A DNA stretch of 14,511 nucleotides from Thiotrichaceae bacterium (GTDB lineage Bacteria > Pseudomonadota > Gammaproteobacteria > Thiotrichales > Thiotrichaceae), in contig JALVRY010000249.1 of the NCBI GenBank assembly GCA_027024625.1, positions 1 to 14,511 of the forward strand, given 5' to 3'. The translations under genes were made by a program, and so were the position numbers. Numbering within the stretch: position 1 is the stretch's first letter; each line of letters opens with the position of its first letter. Shown here piece after piece: positions 6,205 through 12,974 of this stretch. The notes under the pieces are model-generated. The model made no database searches. It had not been told where the DNA came from and saw nothing but the letters and a program-made list of their open reading frames with translations.

Positions 6205-6226
6205 CCGACGCTCTTTTGAGTGTCGG
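6205..6226 (-). terminator. Intercistronic hairpin, possible weak terminator
   Basis: On the minus strand CCGACACTC and GAGCGTCGG form a 9-bp stem (one mismatch or wobble pair) with an AAAA loop. It is followed by ATTTAAAG, only a short T stretch. It lies between the DUF2231 gene and the unknown secreted protein gene, so it could partly end transcription or protect the upstream mRNA. Confidence 0.5.
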
Positions 6227-6263
6227 TGATTTTGTTTCACCTCATTTTTACACTACCGAGTAG

Positions 6264-7052
6264 TTAGTGCGTATGTGATGTACTATCGTGAGAGTGTTGT
6301 GCTTGTTCAGGAGTTGTTTGAATATTTGTTGTTGTATCGCCGTGAGCATTTCCTGCTGCATGTTCATGTGGCATATTTTCTGCTGTGGCGCTGGGTGTTG
6401 CCGCTTGTGCATCACTAGCTTGAACTCCAGTCGGTGTTTGAGCGGTATCTCCATGGCCTGTACCTTCGGCATGTTGATGCGGCATGTTTTCTGAGGATAC
6501 TTGTTGATTACTGCTACTACTTTGTTCTTGTGATGCAGGTGTGGCAGAGTCGCCATGCCCTTCACCTTCGGCATGTTTGTGGGCATGTCCTTCACCTGAT
6601 GACTTTGGCATAGACATTACACCCAAACCATAGCGATATACTGCTTCTGCTCCTTTCCATCCTGTTGTCGCTAGCAAGCCTCCAGCAATCAGCATGGCGA
6701 TAACGAAGAATATCGGTGCTTTCTTTTGTTTACGGATAACAACACTCCATAAGGCTAATATGCTGAAAGTTGCCAAGGTGACTAGGGCTATATTGCGATG
6801 TTCTGTCATAGCCGTATGTGATGGCGTATCATGTGCTACGCTGTTGTATGCAAACCAACCAGCGATAGCCGTAATAATGGCGAATGCTGTACCTATCCAT
6901 AAATTTGCTTTAGCTAGTGTGGATAAACTGGGTTGCCAGTGGTGGTTTTCGGGTAATAGTGCTTGTATAAGATAAAATAACACTGACATTGATAATAATG
7001 CGATGGTGAAATGCACGACAATAGGATGCCAGTTTGGAATAATTTCAATCAT
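6264..7052 (-). CDS. DUF2231 membrane protein with His-rich repeat tail
   Basis: Residues about 6-145 fit the DUF2231 membrane domain: four hydrophobic helices (about 10-33, 50-70, 87-106, 112-131), with the family's opening IPNWHPIVVHFTIALL and a late GLLATTGWKGAEAVYRYG. The membrane part is followed by a 110-residue soluble tail with three copies of a His-rich unit: HAHKHAEGEGHGD, MPHQHAEGTGHGD and MPHEHAAGNAHGD (residues about 155-169, 190-203, 227-240), ending in HSHDSTSHTH. Such His clusters bind Cu(II), Ni(II) or Zn(II) in other proteins; metal binding here is inference. The linkers are Ser/Thr/Gln/Ala-rich. The ribosome-binding site is GGAGG. It lies after the cytochrome c gene with a 140-base gap that holds nothing I can identify. 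DUF2231 proteins are often linked with cytochrome c genes, so a redox role is possible. Confidence 0.85.
   Translation of the reverse strand: MIEIIPNWHPIVVHFTIALLSMSVLFYLIQALLPENHHWQPSLSTLAKANLWIGTAFAIITAIAGWFAYNSVAHDTPSHTAMTEHRNIALVTLATFSILALWSVVIRKQKKAPIFFVIAMLIAGGLLATTGWKGAEAVYRYGLGVMSMPKSSGEGHAHKHAEGEGHGDSATPASQEQSSSSNQQVSSENMPHQHAEGTGHGDTAQTPTGVQASDAQAATPSATAENMPHEHAAGNAHGDTTTNIQTTPEQAQHSHDSTSHTH
6333..6590 (-). repeat. Three imperfect His-rich repeats inside the DUF2231 gene
   Basis: Coding repeats at 6546-6590, 6444-6485 and 6333-6374 each encode a unit of the form (M)PH.HA.G.(G/A)HGD(S/T), separated by Ser/Gln/Ala/Thr-rich linkers of about 20-23 residues. Spacing of 35 and 37 residues suggests tandem duplication of a roughly 110-base segment followed by divergence. 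Confidence 0.7.
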
Positions 7053-7192
7053 GTTTTGTTCCTCCAGTATAAGGGTGTTGGTTTATTGTTATTAGTTCGG
7101 TGCTATAGGCAGGGATCAATAGATAACTTAATAGCATGCGTAATTTTATAAGTATTTGATTTTTATATAATAGATGTTTCATTTTTCATTCC

Positions 7193-7627
7193 TTAATTCC
7201 GTTGACTCCATGATTGGTAAATTCTGTCAGGCCAAAAACTTTGGAAATAAGCAATAGCGGCGAGCTTTTCATCATCACTGAGTTTCTTTGCAAAAGGAGG
7301 CATCGTTCCACCTAATGGAATACCTCCATTATTTATACTACGAAGTAACTGTGCTTTGGGATGATGCCATGCGTGGGCACTACCATTGAGAGGAGGTGCT
7401 GGGTATTTACCATTGGGCAATGGTTGTTTCCAATTTGTGACAAGTCCTTGAGCTTTATCTCCATGACAGCTAGCACAATTGGCTTTAAAGACGCTCTTAC
7501 CTTGGGCAACTTGGCTGCTGTTATACCAACGTCCAGTATCGTTGCTACTTTGGGATTTATTTGATTCTCCACAGGCTGTCAATGTGACCAGTGAGGTGGC
7601 TAATAGTAATGTTTTCATTATCATCAT
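7193..7627 (-). CDS. Lipoprotein cytochrome c
   Basis: This 144-residue protein starts with a lipoprotein signal (MKTLLLATSLVTLTAC, lipobox LTAC, Cys19), so it should be anchored in a membrane facing the periplasm. The haem site is CASCH (51-55) within FKANCASCHGDKAQG, and the axial Met is probably Met109 in GGTMPPFAKKL, followed by the usual C-terminal helix (SDDEKLAAIAYFQSFWP). This is the class I single-haem cytochrome c fold. It could accept electrons in copper or oxidase chemistry; its partner is not visible. The start ATG at 7627 overlaps the stop of the HMA-like gene (ATGA) and has AAGGA at the right distance; the ATG at 7618 is an alternative without good spacing. Copper-island cytochromes of this type are common next to copAB, but their role there is not settled. 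Confidence 0.88.
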   Translation of the reverse strand: MMIMKTLLLATSLVTLTACGESNKSQSSNDTGRWYNSSQVAQGKSVFKANCASCHGDKAQGLVTNWKQPLPNGKYPAPPLNGSAHAWHHPKAQLLRSINNGGIPLGGTMPPFAKKLSDDEKLAAIAYFQSFWPDRIYQSWSQRN

Positions 7628-7977
7628 CTGCTTTCCTTTGCTTTATGTGTATGTGGTGGGCGGTTGCAACAGGCGACGGGTCTGTGTTGACTATTTTTAC
7701 GAGCAGTTTGATCAACAAAACGTATCCACGCCTTTTTTGTTTTTCCTAGCCAATCCTGTTTATAGGTGAATCCAGCACTTTCCAGAGATTCAACGAGTGT
7801 TTCATAATCAACAAGACACATATCATACTTGACACATATCCTGTTTTTTTTGGTTAAGATACCAAACTGTTGCACACCTAAATGTGTGTCTAAACATTGT
7901 TTGATAGCTGGAATATCGGATTCTGTTATTTTCTCTAGATGGATCTTATGTGTTCGAACCCAGTCATTATTGTTCAT
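7624..7977 (-). CDS. Degenerate HMA-like protein with Cys-Cys tail
   Basis: The protein has 117 residues. Residues about 10-72 follow the beta-alpha-beta-beta-alpha-beta pattern of a heavy-metal-associated domain (HKIHLEKI, DIPAIKQCLDTHLGVQQFGI, RICVKYDMCLVDYETLVESLESAGF), but the usual CxxC metal motif after the first strand is absent. The tail carries a conserved-looking end: ARKNSQHRPVACCNRPPHTH, with adjacent cysteines 103-104 and several His. No signal peptide is seen, so it is probably cytoplasmic. I recall proteins of this type (HMA-like without CxxC, ending in a CC-rich tail) next to copper genes; a role as metal-binding partner is inference. It follows copB after a 93-base gap holding a hairpin repeat and overlaps the cytochrome c gene by 4 bases. 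Confidence 0.65.
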   Translation of the reverse strand: MNNNDWVRTHKIHLEKITESDIPAIKQCLDTHLGVQQFGILTKKNRICVKYDMCLVDYETLVESLESAGFTYKQDWLGKTKKAWIRFVDQTARKNSQHRPVACCNRPPHTHKAKESR

Positions 7978-7998
7978 GTTTATGTCCTTAAAACAGGG

Positions 7999-8057
7999 CT
8001 GTATGGTATAAGCTGAATCAGTGACTTCTTTGCTACGGATTCAGCTATAAAATACAG
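7999..8057 (-). repeat. Intergenic hairpin repeat after copB
   Basis: CTGTATGGTATAAGCTGAATC (7999-8019) is an inverted copy of GATTCAGCTATAAAATACAG (8038-8057), with one bulge and two mismatches and an 18-base loop. The segment CTGAATCAGTGACTTCTTTGCTACGG (8013-8038) reappears in shortened form as CTGAATCTGTGACTTCACTACGG in the copA leader (10728-10750). It lies just past the copB stop codon and lacks a clear T-run, so mRNA stabilisation or partial termination is as likely as full termination. Confidence 0.6.
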
Positions 8058-8070
8058 TCCATAGAATGTG

Positions 8071-8787
8071 TTAGAACCAAGCACGGATGCCCGCAACAAG
8101 CTGGGTATCCGATGTGTCAATACCGTTGCCTGTTGCAATATCTGCGGTTGTGCCAAACATTTTGTTCCAGTTCACGCCAATATAAGGTGCAAATTCACGT
8201 TTAATTTCATAGCGTAATCGTAAGCCGGCTTCGATATTAGATAGACCTGATCCCACTCCCATTGTCGGGTCATCTTGGCTGTAAGCATTAAGTTCAACCT
8301 CAGGTGAAAGAATAAGCCGTTGTGTAAACATGAGTTCGTATTCTGCACTGGCATTTAGCTTGGTTTGCCCATTTTGGCCAAACGACAAAGATGCGTCGGT
8401 TTCAAAGAAGTAGGGAGCTAACCCTTTGATTCCGATTGTTCCATAATTACGACTTTCATTTTCATAAGTGTCATGTCTGATACCTATTTGAGCATCCCAA
8501 AAAGGAGCAATAGCTCGACTGTAAAGTAGCTGTGTCTCGGTCTCTTCATTTTTTCCACTGACACGTTCACCGTCTGATTTTATCCACAGTTTATTTAAAT
8601 CTTTACCGATCCATAGCTCAGACTCCCATACAAGGGGATCAGCTCCACTGCTATTATTTTGAACCTCAAATTTATTCAACATAAACTTGGTTAAAAGTGG
8701 GTCATCATTCATATCAGCAACACTAATCTGACTCATGGAAAGGGCTGCTAGAGCCACAGCAATTTGTTTTTTCATTGTATTTTTCAT
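8071..8787 (-). CDS. copB: Copper resistance protein B, outer membrane
   Basis: The protein is 238 residues when started at the ATG 8787, which has AGGAGAAGG just upstream; starts at 8823 and 8805 lack this. A signal peptide (MKNTMKKQIAVALAALSMSQISVA) is followed by a CopB domain: DPLLTKFMLNKFE, WESELWIGKDLNKLWIKSDGER, then strands of a beta-barrel (QLLYSRAIAPFWDAQIGIRHD, YFFETDASLSF, ASAEYELMFTQRLILSPEVELNAY, GLRLRYEIKREFAPYIGVNW) and a C-terminal aromatic residue in IRAWF. This matches the CopB/PcoB family, outer-membrane proteins needed together with CopA for copper resistance. It lacks the long Met/His-rich N-terminal segment present in many CopB proteins. Its start codon lies 25 bases after the copA stop, so the two are one operon. 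Confidence 0.9.
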   Translation of the reverse strand: MKNTMKKQIAVALAALSMSQISVADMNDDPLLTKFMLNKFEVQNNSSGADPLVWESELWIGKDLNKLWIKSDGERVSGKNEETETQLLYSRAIAPFWDAQIGIRHDTYENESRNYGTIGIKGLAPYFFETDASLSFGQNGQTKLNASAEYELMFTQRLILSPEVELNAYSQDDPTMGVGSGLSNIEAGLRLRYEIKREFAPYIGVNWNKMFGTTADIATGNGIDTSDTQLVAGIRAWF

Positions 8788-8812
8788 TATCCTTCTCCTA
8801 ATCTTCATCAAG

Positions 8813-10705
8813 CTACGAAACAACTACTTTACGGAACATGCCTGCCATGTGATAAAGCAGGTGGCAGTGATATGCCCAGTTGCCACGAGCATCAGCTGTC
8901 ACTTGATAGGATATTTTTGAACCAGGTTGTACGATAACGGTATGTTTTCGAGGTAAATGCGTGTTATCACCTGTTTCTAATTCGCTCCACATACCATGTA
9001 AGTGCATGGGGTGGTTCATCATGGTGTCATTCACAAAGGTGATACGAACACGTTCTCCATACTTCAGTTGAATGGGTTGGGAGTTGGCATATTTTATGCC
9101 ATTAATTGACCACATATAGCGGCTCATATTGCCTGTTAGATGTAGCTGAATTTCACGATTTGGTTCGCGTCGATCCTTTGTTGGGTATAGGTTGCGAATA
9201 TCAGAGTAGGTGAGTACGCGTCGACCGTTATTGCGTAATCCAACACCGGGGTCACTCAAGCGGTATTGGGGATCCATTGCTCGCATATCAACATGCGGTC
9301 CGTATTCTGTCTTTGCATGTTTCATCATGGAAGACATATCTGAACCAGATCCCATGTTCATTTTGGAATGATCCATGCCCTTCATATCAGCTTGCATCGG
9401 CTTCTTCATTTTGTTTTGTTTAGACATGCCATGGTTCATTTTAGAGTGATCCATATTCTGCATTTCTGAAGACTCAGAACCTTTCATGCCAGACATGCCC
9501 ATTGCGCCGTGATCCATGCCTCCATGCCCCATTGCAGACATATTCATGCCCATGTCCGTATGTGTTAGTGTCGGAACAGGATCCATTTTTGGTACTGCTG
9601 CAGTGAGTGAAAGGTCAGGTGTTAGTGTGCCACGAGCATAGCCAGAGCGGCCAATGGACTGTGCAAATATGCTATAAGCACTATCGTCGCTAGGTTGAAC
9701 AATAACATCATAAGTCTCAGCGACACCGATGCGGAATTCATCAACAGAAACAGGTTTAATATTCTGTCCGTCTGAGGCAACGACAGTCATTTTCAAACCT
9801 GGAATGCGTACATCGAAGAATGTCATGGCAGAGCCATTAATAAAGCGTAACCGGATTTTTTCACCACGCTTAAATAAACCTTTCCAACTTTCTGCTGGTG
9901 TTTGTCCATTGACCAAATAGGTATAGGTATAGCCAGTGACATCGGATAAATCTTTTGTACTCATTCGCATTTGATTCCACATCTTGCGAGTTTTCCATGT
10001 CTTGGCAACACCATTTGCTTGAATTTCACGAAAGAGATCAGCCGTTGTTCTTTCGTTAAAATTATAATAGGCACTACTCTTTTTTAATTTGGCATAAATT
10101 CTATTTGGATTTTCATCACTCCAATCTGAGAGCATCACGACATAGTCACGATCATATTGATAAGGGTCATGTGTTCTAGGATCAATCACAATTGAGCCAT
10201 ACATGCCTGTTTGCTCTTGGAATCCAGAATGGCTGTGATACCAATAAGTGCCGCTTTGCTGCACGTTAAATTGATAGGTATAGCTTGCACCTGGCTTTAT
10301 TCCGTCATAGCTTAAACCGGGTACGCCATCCATGTTGCTGGGTAAAATCATGCCATGCCAGTGGATAGAGCTGGTAACAGGTAAGTTATTGGTAACTTTC
10401 AATGTGACACGATCACCTTCACGCCAACGTAAAATAGGACCAGGGACAGAACCGTTAATTGTTGTAGCAATACGGCTTCTACCCGTAAAGTTCATGCGTT
10501 GCTCACCTAGTGTTAGGTGAAAATTATTGCCTGTGAGTTCTTGAGGGCCTAGTTTCTGCTGTTGCACTTGAGCTTGGGTATCGGCTCTAGCGGAAGCAAA
10601 AGGGGATAAGCCTAAGCCCATGAGGGCGCTACCAGCTGCAACGCCTGTTACAAAACGGCGGCGTGTGGAATCAAAATCTTCTGAGAGTGGATGTAAGTTA
10701 TTCAT
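8813..10705 (-). CDS. copA: CopA-type multicopper oxidase (Tat-exported)
   Basis: The protein of 630 residues starts at the ATG 10705, with AGGAC 8 bases upstream; an upstream start at 10726 would add seven residues but lacks this. A Tat motif (STRRRFVTGVAAGSALMG) leads three cupredoxin domains with all copper sites: HWHG (115-118), WYHSH (155-159), HPMHLHG (565-571) and HCHLLYHMAGM (613-623; Cys614, His619, Met623 ligands). Residues about 385-461 are a Met/His/Asp-rich insert with repeats such as MDHSKMN and MGMNMS, typical of CopA/PcoA, and able to bind many Cu(I) ions. The expected role is periplasmic Cu(I) oxidation and copper sequestration. It is followed by copB in the same operon and preceded by a copL-like gene. 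A 51-base hairpin (10725-10775) sits directly upstream of the ribosome-binding site. Confidence 0.93.
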   Translation of the reverse strand: MNNLHPLSEDFDSTRRRFVTGVAAGSALMGLGLSPFASARADTQAQVQQQKLGPQELTGNNFHLTLGEQRMNFTGRSRIATTINGSVPGPILRWREGDRVTLKVTNNLPVTSSIHWHGMILPSNMDGVPGLSYDGIKPGASYTYQFNVQQSGTYWYHSHSGFQEQTGMYGSIVIDPRTHDPYQYDRDYVVMLSDWSDENPNRIYAKLKKSSAYYNFNERTTADLFREIQANGVAKTWKTRKMWNQMRMSTKDLSDVTGYTYTYLVNGQTPAESWKGLFKRGEKIRLRFINGSAMTFFDVRIPGLKMTVVASDGQNIKPVSVDEFRIGVAETYDVIVQPSDDSAYSIFAQSIGRSGYARGTLTPDLSLTAAVPKMDPVPTLTHTDMGMNMSAMGHGGMDHGAMGMSGMKGSESSEMQNMDHSKMNHGMSKQNKMKKPMQADMKGMDHSKMNMGSGSDMSSMMKHAKTEYGPHVDMRAMDPQYRLSDPGVGLRNNGRRVLTYSDIRNLYPTKDRREPNREIQLHLTGNMSRYMWSINGIKYANSQPIQLKYGERVRITFVNDTMMNHPMHLHGMWSELETGDNTHLPRKHTVIVQPGSKISYQVTADARGNWAYHCHLLYHMAGMFRKVVVS

Positions 10706-10724
10706 TTGTATCGTCCTAAATATC

Positions 10725-10775
10725 ATCCTGAATCTGTGACTTCACTACGGCACAGTGAAATCACAGATTTAGGAT
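10725..10775 (-). promoter_or_regulatory. Hairpin in the copA leader
   Basis: ATCCTGAATCTGTGACTTCACT (10725-10746) pairs with AGTGAAATCACAGATTTAGGAT (10754-10775): 20 of 22 positions match, with a 7-base loop. It ends about 20 bases before the copA start. A possible -10 box (TATAAC, 10782-10777 on the minus strand) would put the hairpin at the very 5' end of the mRNA, which would favour an mRNA-stability or RNA-switch role; the -35 region is poor. Half of it is shared with the hairpin after copB. Confidence 0.55.
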
Positions 10776-10982
10776 TGTTATAAAAATTATTTTGGCTGTG
10801 ATACACGGGCATTGGATAGATTGCTGTTTAGGCGATTTCTTTTAATTTTTCTAATAACTCAATAAAGCCTCTAAATTGTTTAAAACAAAAGCGAAAACGA
10901 ACTTTTATTGGAAAATTGAGTAATAAAATTCTAAAAGAATAATTTCCTACTATGCACAGGAATGCACGTGATCGTGTAGGAG
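10776..10982. other. AT-rich gap between copA and the copL-like gene
   Basis: This 207-base stretch has no gene that I can support. It holds a perfect small palindrome, TTGTTTAAAACAA (10876-10888), and a TATAAC that could be a -10 box for copA at its left end. No terminator with a T-run is seen after the copL-like gene, so readthrough into copA is possible. Confidence 0.5.
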
Positions 10983-11345
10983 TTAAACGAGGGGTGGACG
11001 CTGTTCGGGAGAGGTTGTATGCAGGTAGTAATACTTAAATTTGGTGATAACTTGACCACTCATTGCAGGAAAAGAAACAGTAATAAATTGACTAGGAATT
11101 GATGCAACATGGCTGGCACATTGAGAGCAACATGATGAATCACAGTCAGTATCCATACCTCCCATATCGCAATTATGGCATGCCTTTACCATCATCATTT
11201 GGCATTTTACGGGTTCACCTGAATCAGCATCAGTGCTTGCTATGACCATTGATGAATCCATTTCAGACATAGGCATACTTGCGTATCCAGAGACTGGAAG
11301 CATAAGAGCATTTAATGTGAAGAAAAGGATCAAAAAACGTAGCAT
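10983..11345 (-). CDS. copL: CopL-like Cys/Met-rich secreted metal-binding protein
   Basis: This 120-residue protein has a signal peptide (MLRFLILFFTLNALMLPVSGYA) and then a Met/Cys-rich mature part: MPMSEMDSSM at the start, CQMMM, CHNCDMGGMDTDCDS and CCSQC (seven cysteines, positions 48, 56, 59, 68, 72, 73, 76), ending in QRPPLV. The layout (signal, Met/His/Cys cluster, C-terminal RPP motif) matches CopL, a small protein encoded before copAB in Xanthomonas and needed there for copper-induced expression. Here it also lies upstream of copA in the same direction. The family call rests on layout and position, not on alignment. Its start has no close ribosome-binding site. A 15-base perfect palindrome (11395-11409) lies upstream. 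Confidence 0.68.
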   Translation of the reverse strand: MLRFLILFFTLNALMLPVSGYASMPMSEMDSSMVIASTDADSGEPVKCQMMMVKACHNCDMGGMDTDCDSSCCSQCASHVASIPSQFITVSFPAMSGQVITKFKYYYLHTTSPEQRPPLV

Positions 11346-11394
11346 AAGTAAAAATGTATATTCCTGAGTGGTTTACCCTTATTAATCTAGCATA

Positions 11395-11409
11395 GTAAAA
11401 CTGTTTTAC
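11395..11409. promoter_or_regulatory. Perfect palindrome upstream of the copL-like gene, candidate operator
   Basis: GTAAAACTGTTTTAC is a perfect 7+1+7 palindrome. On the minus strand it directly abuts TATGCT (11394-11389), a plausible -10 box, 44 bases before the copL-like start; no good -35 is seen, as for a promoter needing an activator. The regulator is unknown. Confidence 0.45.
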
Positions 11410-11568
11410 AATAATTAAATTTTATTCATGATTGTCTAATTCTATTTGTGAAACGGGTACTGAAATACAGCTCAATTGTCAACGAAGCCCATTCTCACTC
11501 GATATACTTACAGCTACGATGAATATTAATCTTGAGATACTTTATCAATTTACTGCAAGGACTTCGGT

Positions 11569-12138
11569 TTGTCGGATAACCATACAGCCCAATTAGAACG
11601 ATTCCTGATTCAGCATCGCTCAAAAATGCTTGCCTTTGCTGTATTTCGCATTAAAGATGAAAATCATGCCTTGGATTTATTGCAAGATGCGATGATTGGT
11701 TTTGCAAAAGTATCAAAGAAATATACTGAGGATGCTTGGCTAAATTTGCTTTATAAAATATTAAAGCGACGCATTACTGATTTTCAAAGAAAGCAGAGCG
11801 GTCGTAGTCGTTTGAGGCAGATTTTATCGTTTTCACAGTTAAAGTCGGGGGATGATTCAGAAAAAACGGATGATGATCTTCACACCCATGAAGATAATAC
11901 GGCAGCTAATCCAGTCGAGTCGCATTATTCTGCTGGGGATTTGGCAAATGACTTTGAGAAGGCCTTGTATGCTTTGCCTGATCGACAACAGGAAGCCTAT
12001 TTATTACGTCAATGGCAGGGGATAAGCGTTATTGAAACAGCGGAAATTATGGGCTGTTCGGAAGGTAGTGTGAAGACACACTTATCGCGTGCTATGCAAT
12101 CATTAAGAACAAACTTAGAGGAGTGGATTGATGAATAA
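11569..12138 (+). CDS. ECF-like sigma-70 family RNA polymerase sigma factor
   Basis: The 189-residue protein has sigma region 2 (about residues 18-75: MLAFAVFRIKDENHALDLLQDAMIGFAKV and LYKILKRRITDFQRK) and region 4 (about 127-183: LPDRQQEAYLLRQWQGISVIETAEIMGCSEGSVKTHLSRAMQSLR, a clear helix-turn-helix), joined by an acidic linker (DDSEKTDDDLHTHEDN). This is the two-domain ECF group layout. The start is TTG: no ATG or GTG occurs before the preceding in-frame stop, and AAGGA (11557-11561) lies 7 bases upstream. The next gene overlaps its end, and a DUF3106 gene follows; sigma factor genes with a DUF3619 and a DUF3106 gene are a known arrangement in proteobacteria. The signal and targets are unknown. 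The gap 11346-11568 holds the copL-like gene's promoter region and a weak candidate promoter for this gene (TATACT at 11503-11508). Confidence 0.88.
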   Translation: MSDNHTAQLERFLIQHRSKMLAFAVFRIKDENHALDLLQDAMIGFAKVSKKYTEDAWLNLLYKILKRRITDFQRKQSGRSRLRQILSFSQLKSGDDSEKTDDDLHTHEDNTAANPVESHYSAGDLANDFEKALYALPDRQQEAYLLRQWQGISVIETAEIMGCSEGSVKTHLSRAMQSLRTNLEEWIDE

Positions 12139-12974
12139 AAACAACAATGATCAACATACTAAGTTTGATGGTTTTTTAGCTAAAAAAGAGCAAATATTGC
12201 GTCGCAAGCATAAAAAGCGTCTTGATGAAATGACGGCATTAGCCATATCTCAGGCAAGTTCTGAGTTTGATTTAGCAGACGTTGAGCAATATTTGAATGA
12301 AAAAACACAGGCTCTAGGTGAAAAATACCAAGAGACTTTGCAAGAAATGACAGCGAGAGCTGTAACTCAAGAATCTACTCAAGTGTTTTCTGAGCAGCTT
12401 GACCAAAAGGCCAAGGAGCTTGCATTTAAGCATCAAAAGCGGCTTCATGAAATGACAGCACTAGCGGTTAATCAACAAAGTGCTTATACTTTCCCCTCGC
12501 TTATTGCATCTTTTCTGAAACCTGCACCGATGATGGCGTTGGCAAGTGTTCTGTCTGTTGCCGTTGCCCTGTCAATTTTTCTTGGTAAGCAAGATGTTCA
12601 AAAATCATCGGGTATTGTGCAGGCTCGGGCTGATATGCCTGCATGGGTTAAAGATACAGATGTACCGCTTGATATATTGGAAAATATGGATTTCTATGTT
12701 TGGCTTTCTCAACAAAATCAATTTGCCGAAAATACTAATAAAATCACCTTGGCTGCTGCTTGGCATAATCACCTTAGTGTTAGCAAGCGATACTCCCCCC
12801 GCAACATTGCCGAAGGGTTTTTTAGAAAAACTTCCGCTATTGGAGAGCTTTAAAGATGATGAATTTGAAGCTTTTTTACAGTTTGTTAAAGCTGAAGTAC
12901 AAACCAAACCTGAAAAATCAGAGAAAGCAGAAGAAATACGAAATGAGATATCCGTGTTGGAGGACTTATTATGA
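12131..12974 (+). pseudogene. Single-pass membrane protein in anti-sigma position, frameshifted
   Basis: From the ATG 12131 (overlapping the sigma gene end by 8 bases) the frame gives three related units, HKKRLDEMTALAISQ (27-41), EKYQETLQEMTARAVTQ (64-80) and FKHQKRLHEMTALAVNQ (99-115), then one membrane helix (about 134-152) and a periplasmic part with NMDFYVWLSQQ. It stops early at 12853. The +1 frame carries a fitting continuation, LPKGFLEKLPLLESFKDD onwards, ending with LEDLL at 12972-12974, where the stop overlaps the next start (ATGA). Removing one base in the run of six C (12795-12800) or of six T (12818-12823) joins them into about 280 residues. Position and topology suggest an anti-sigma or sigma-modulating protein, resembling DUF3619 in context; I do not recognise the sequence itself. 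It may be truly broken, a phase-variable tract or a sequencing indel. Confidence 0.65.

Noticed and set aside
6248..6595. Minus-strand frame of about 115 codons, rich in Met and His
   Set aside because: It is the shifted frame of the His-rich repeat region of the DUF2231 gene; its composition is a by-product of those repeats.
9323..9553. Repeated motifs in this stretch as a DNA repeat array
   Set aside because: They encode the Met/His-rich insert typical of CopA proteins, so the repetition is explained by the protein.
10876..10888. Perfect palindrome TTGTTTAAAACAA between copL-like gene and copA
   Set aside because: Short and AT-only in its centre, in an AT-rich gap, with no promoter element nearby; chance is likely.
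11476..11508. TTGTCA and TATACT as a promoter for the sigma factor gene
   Set aside because: The spacing of 21 bases is too long for a standard promoter; mentioned only as a weak possibility.
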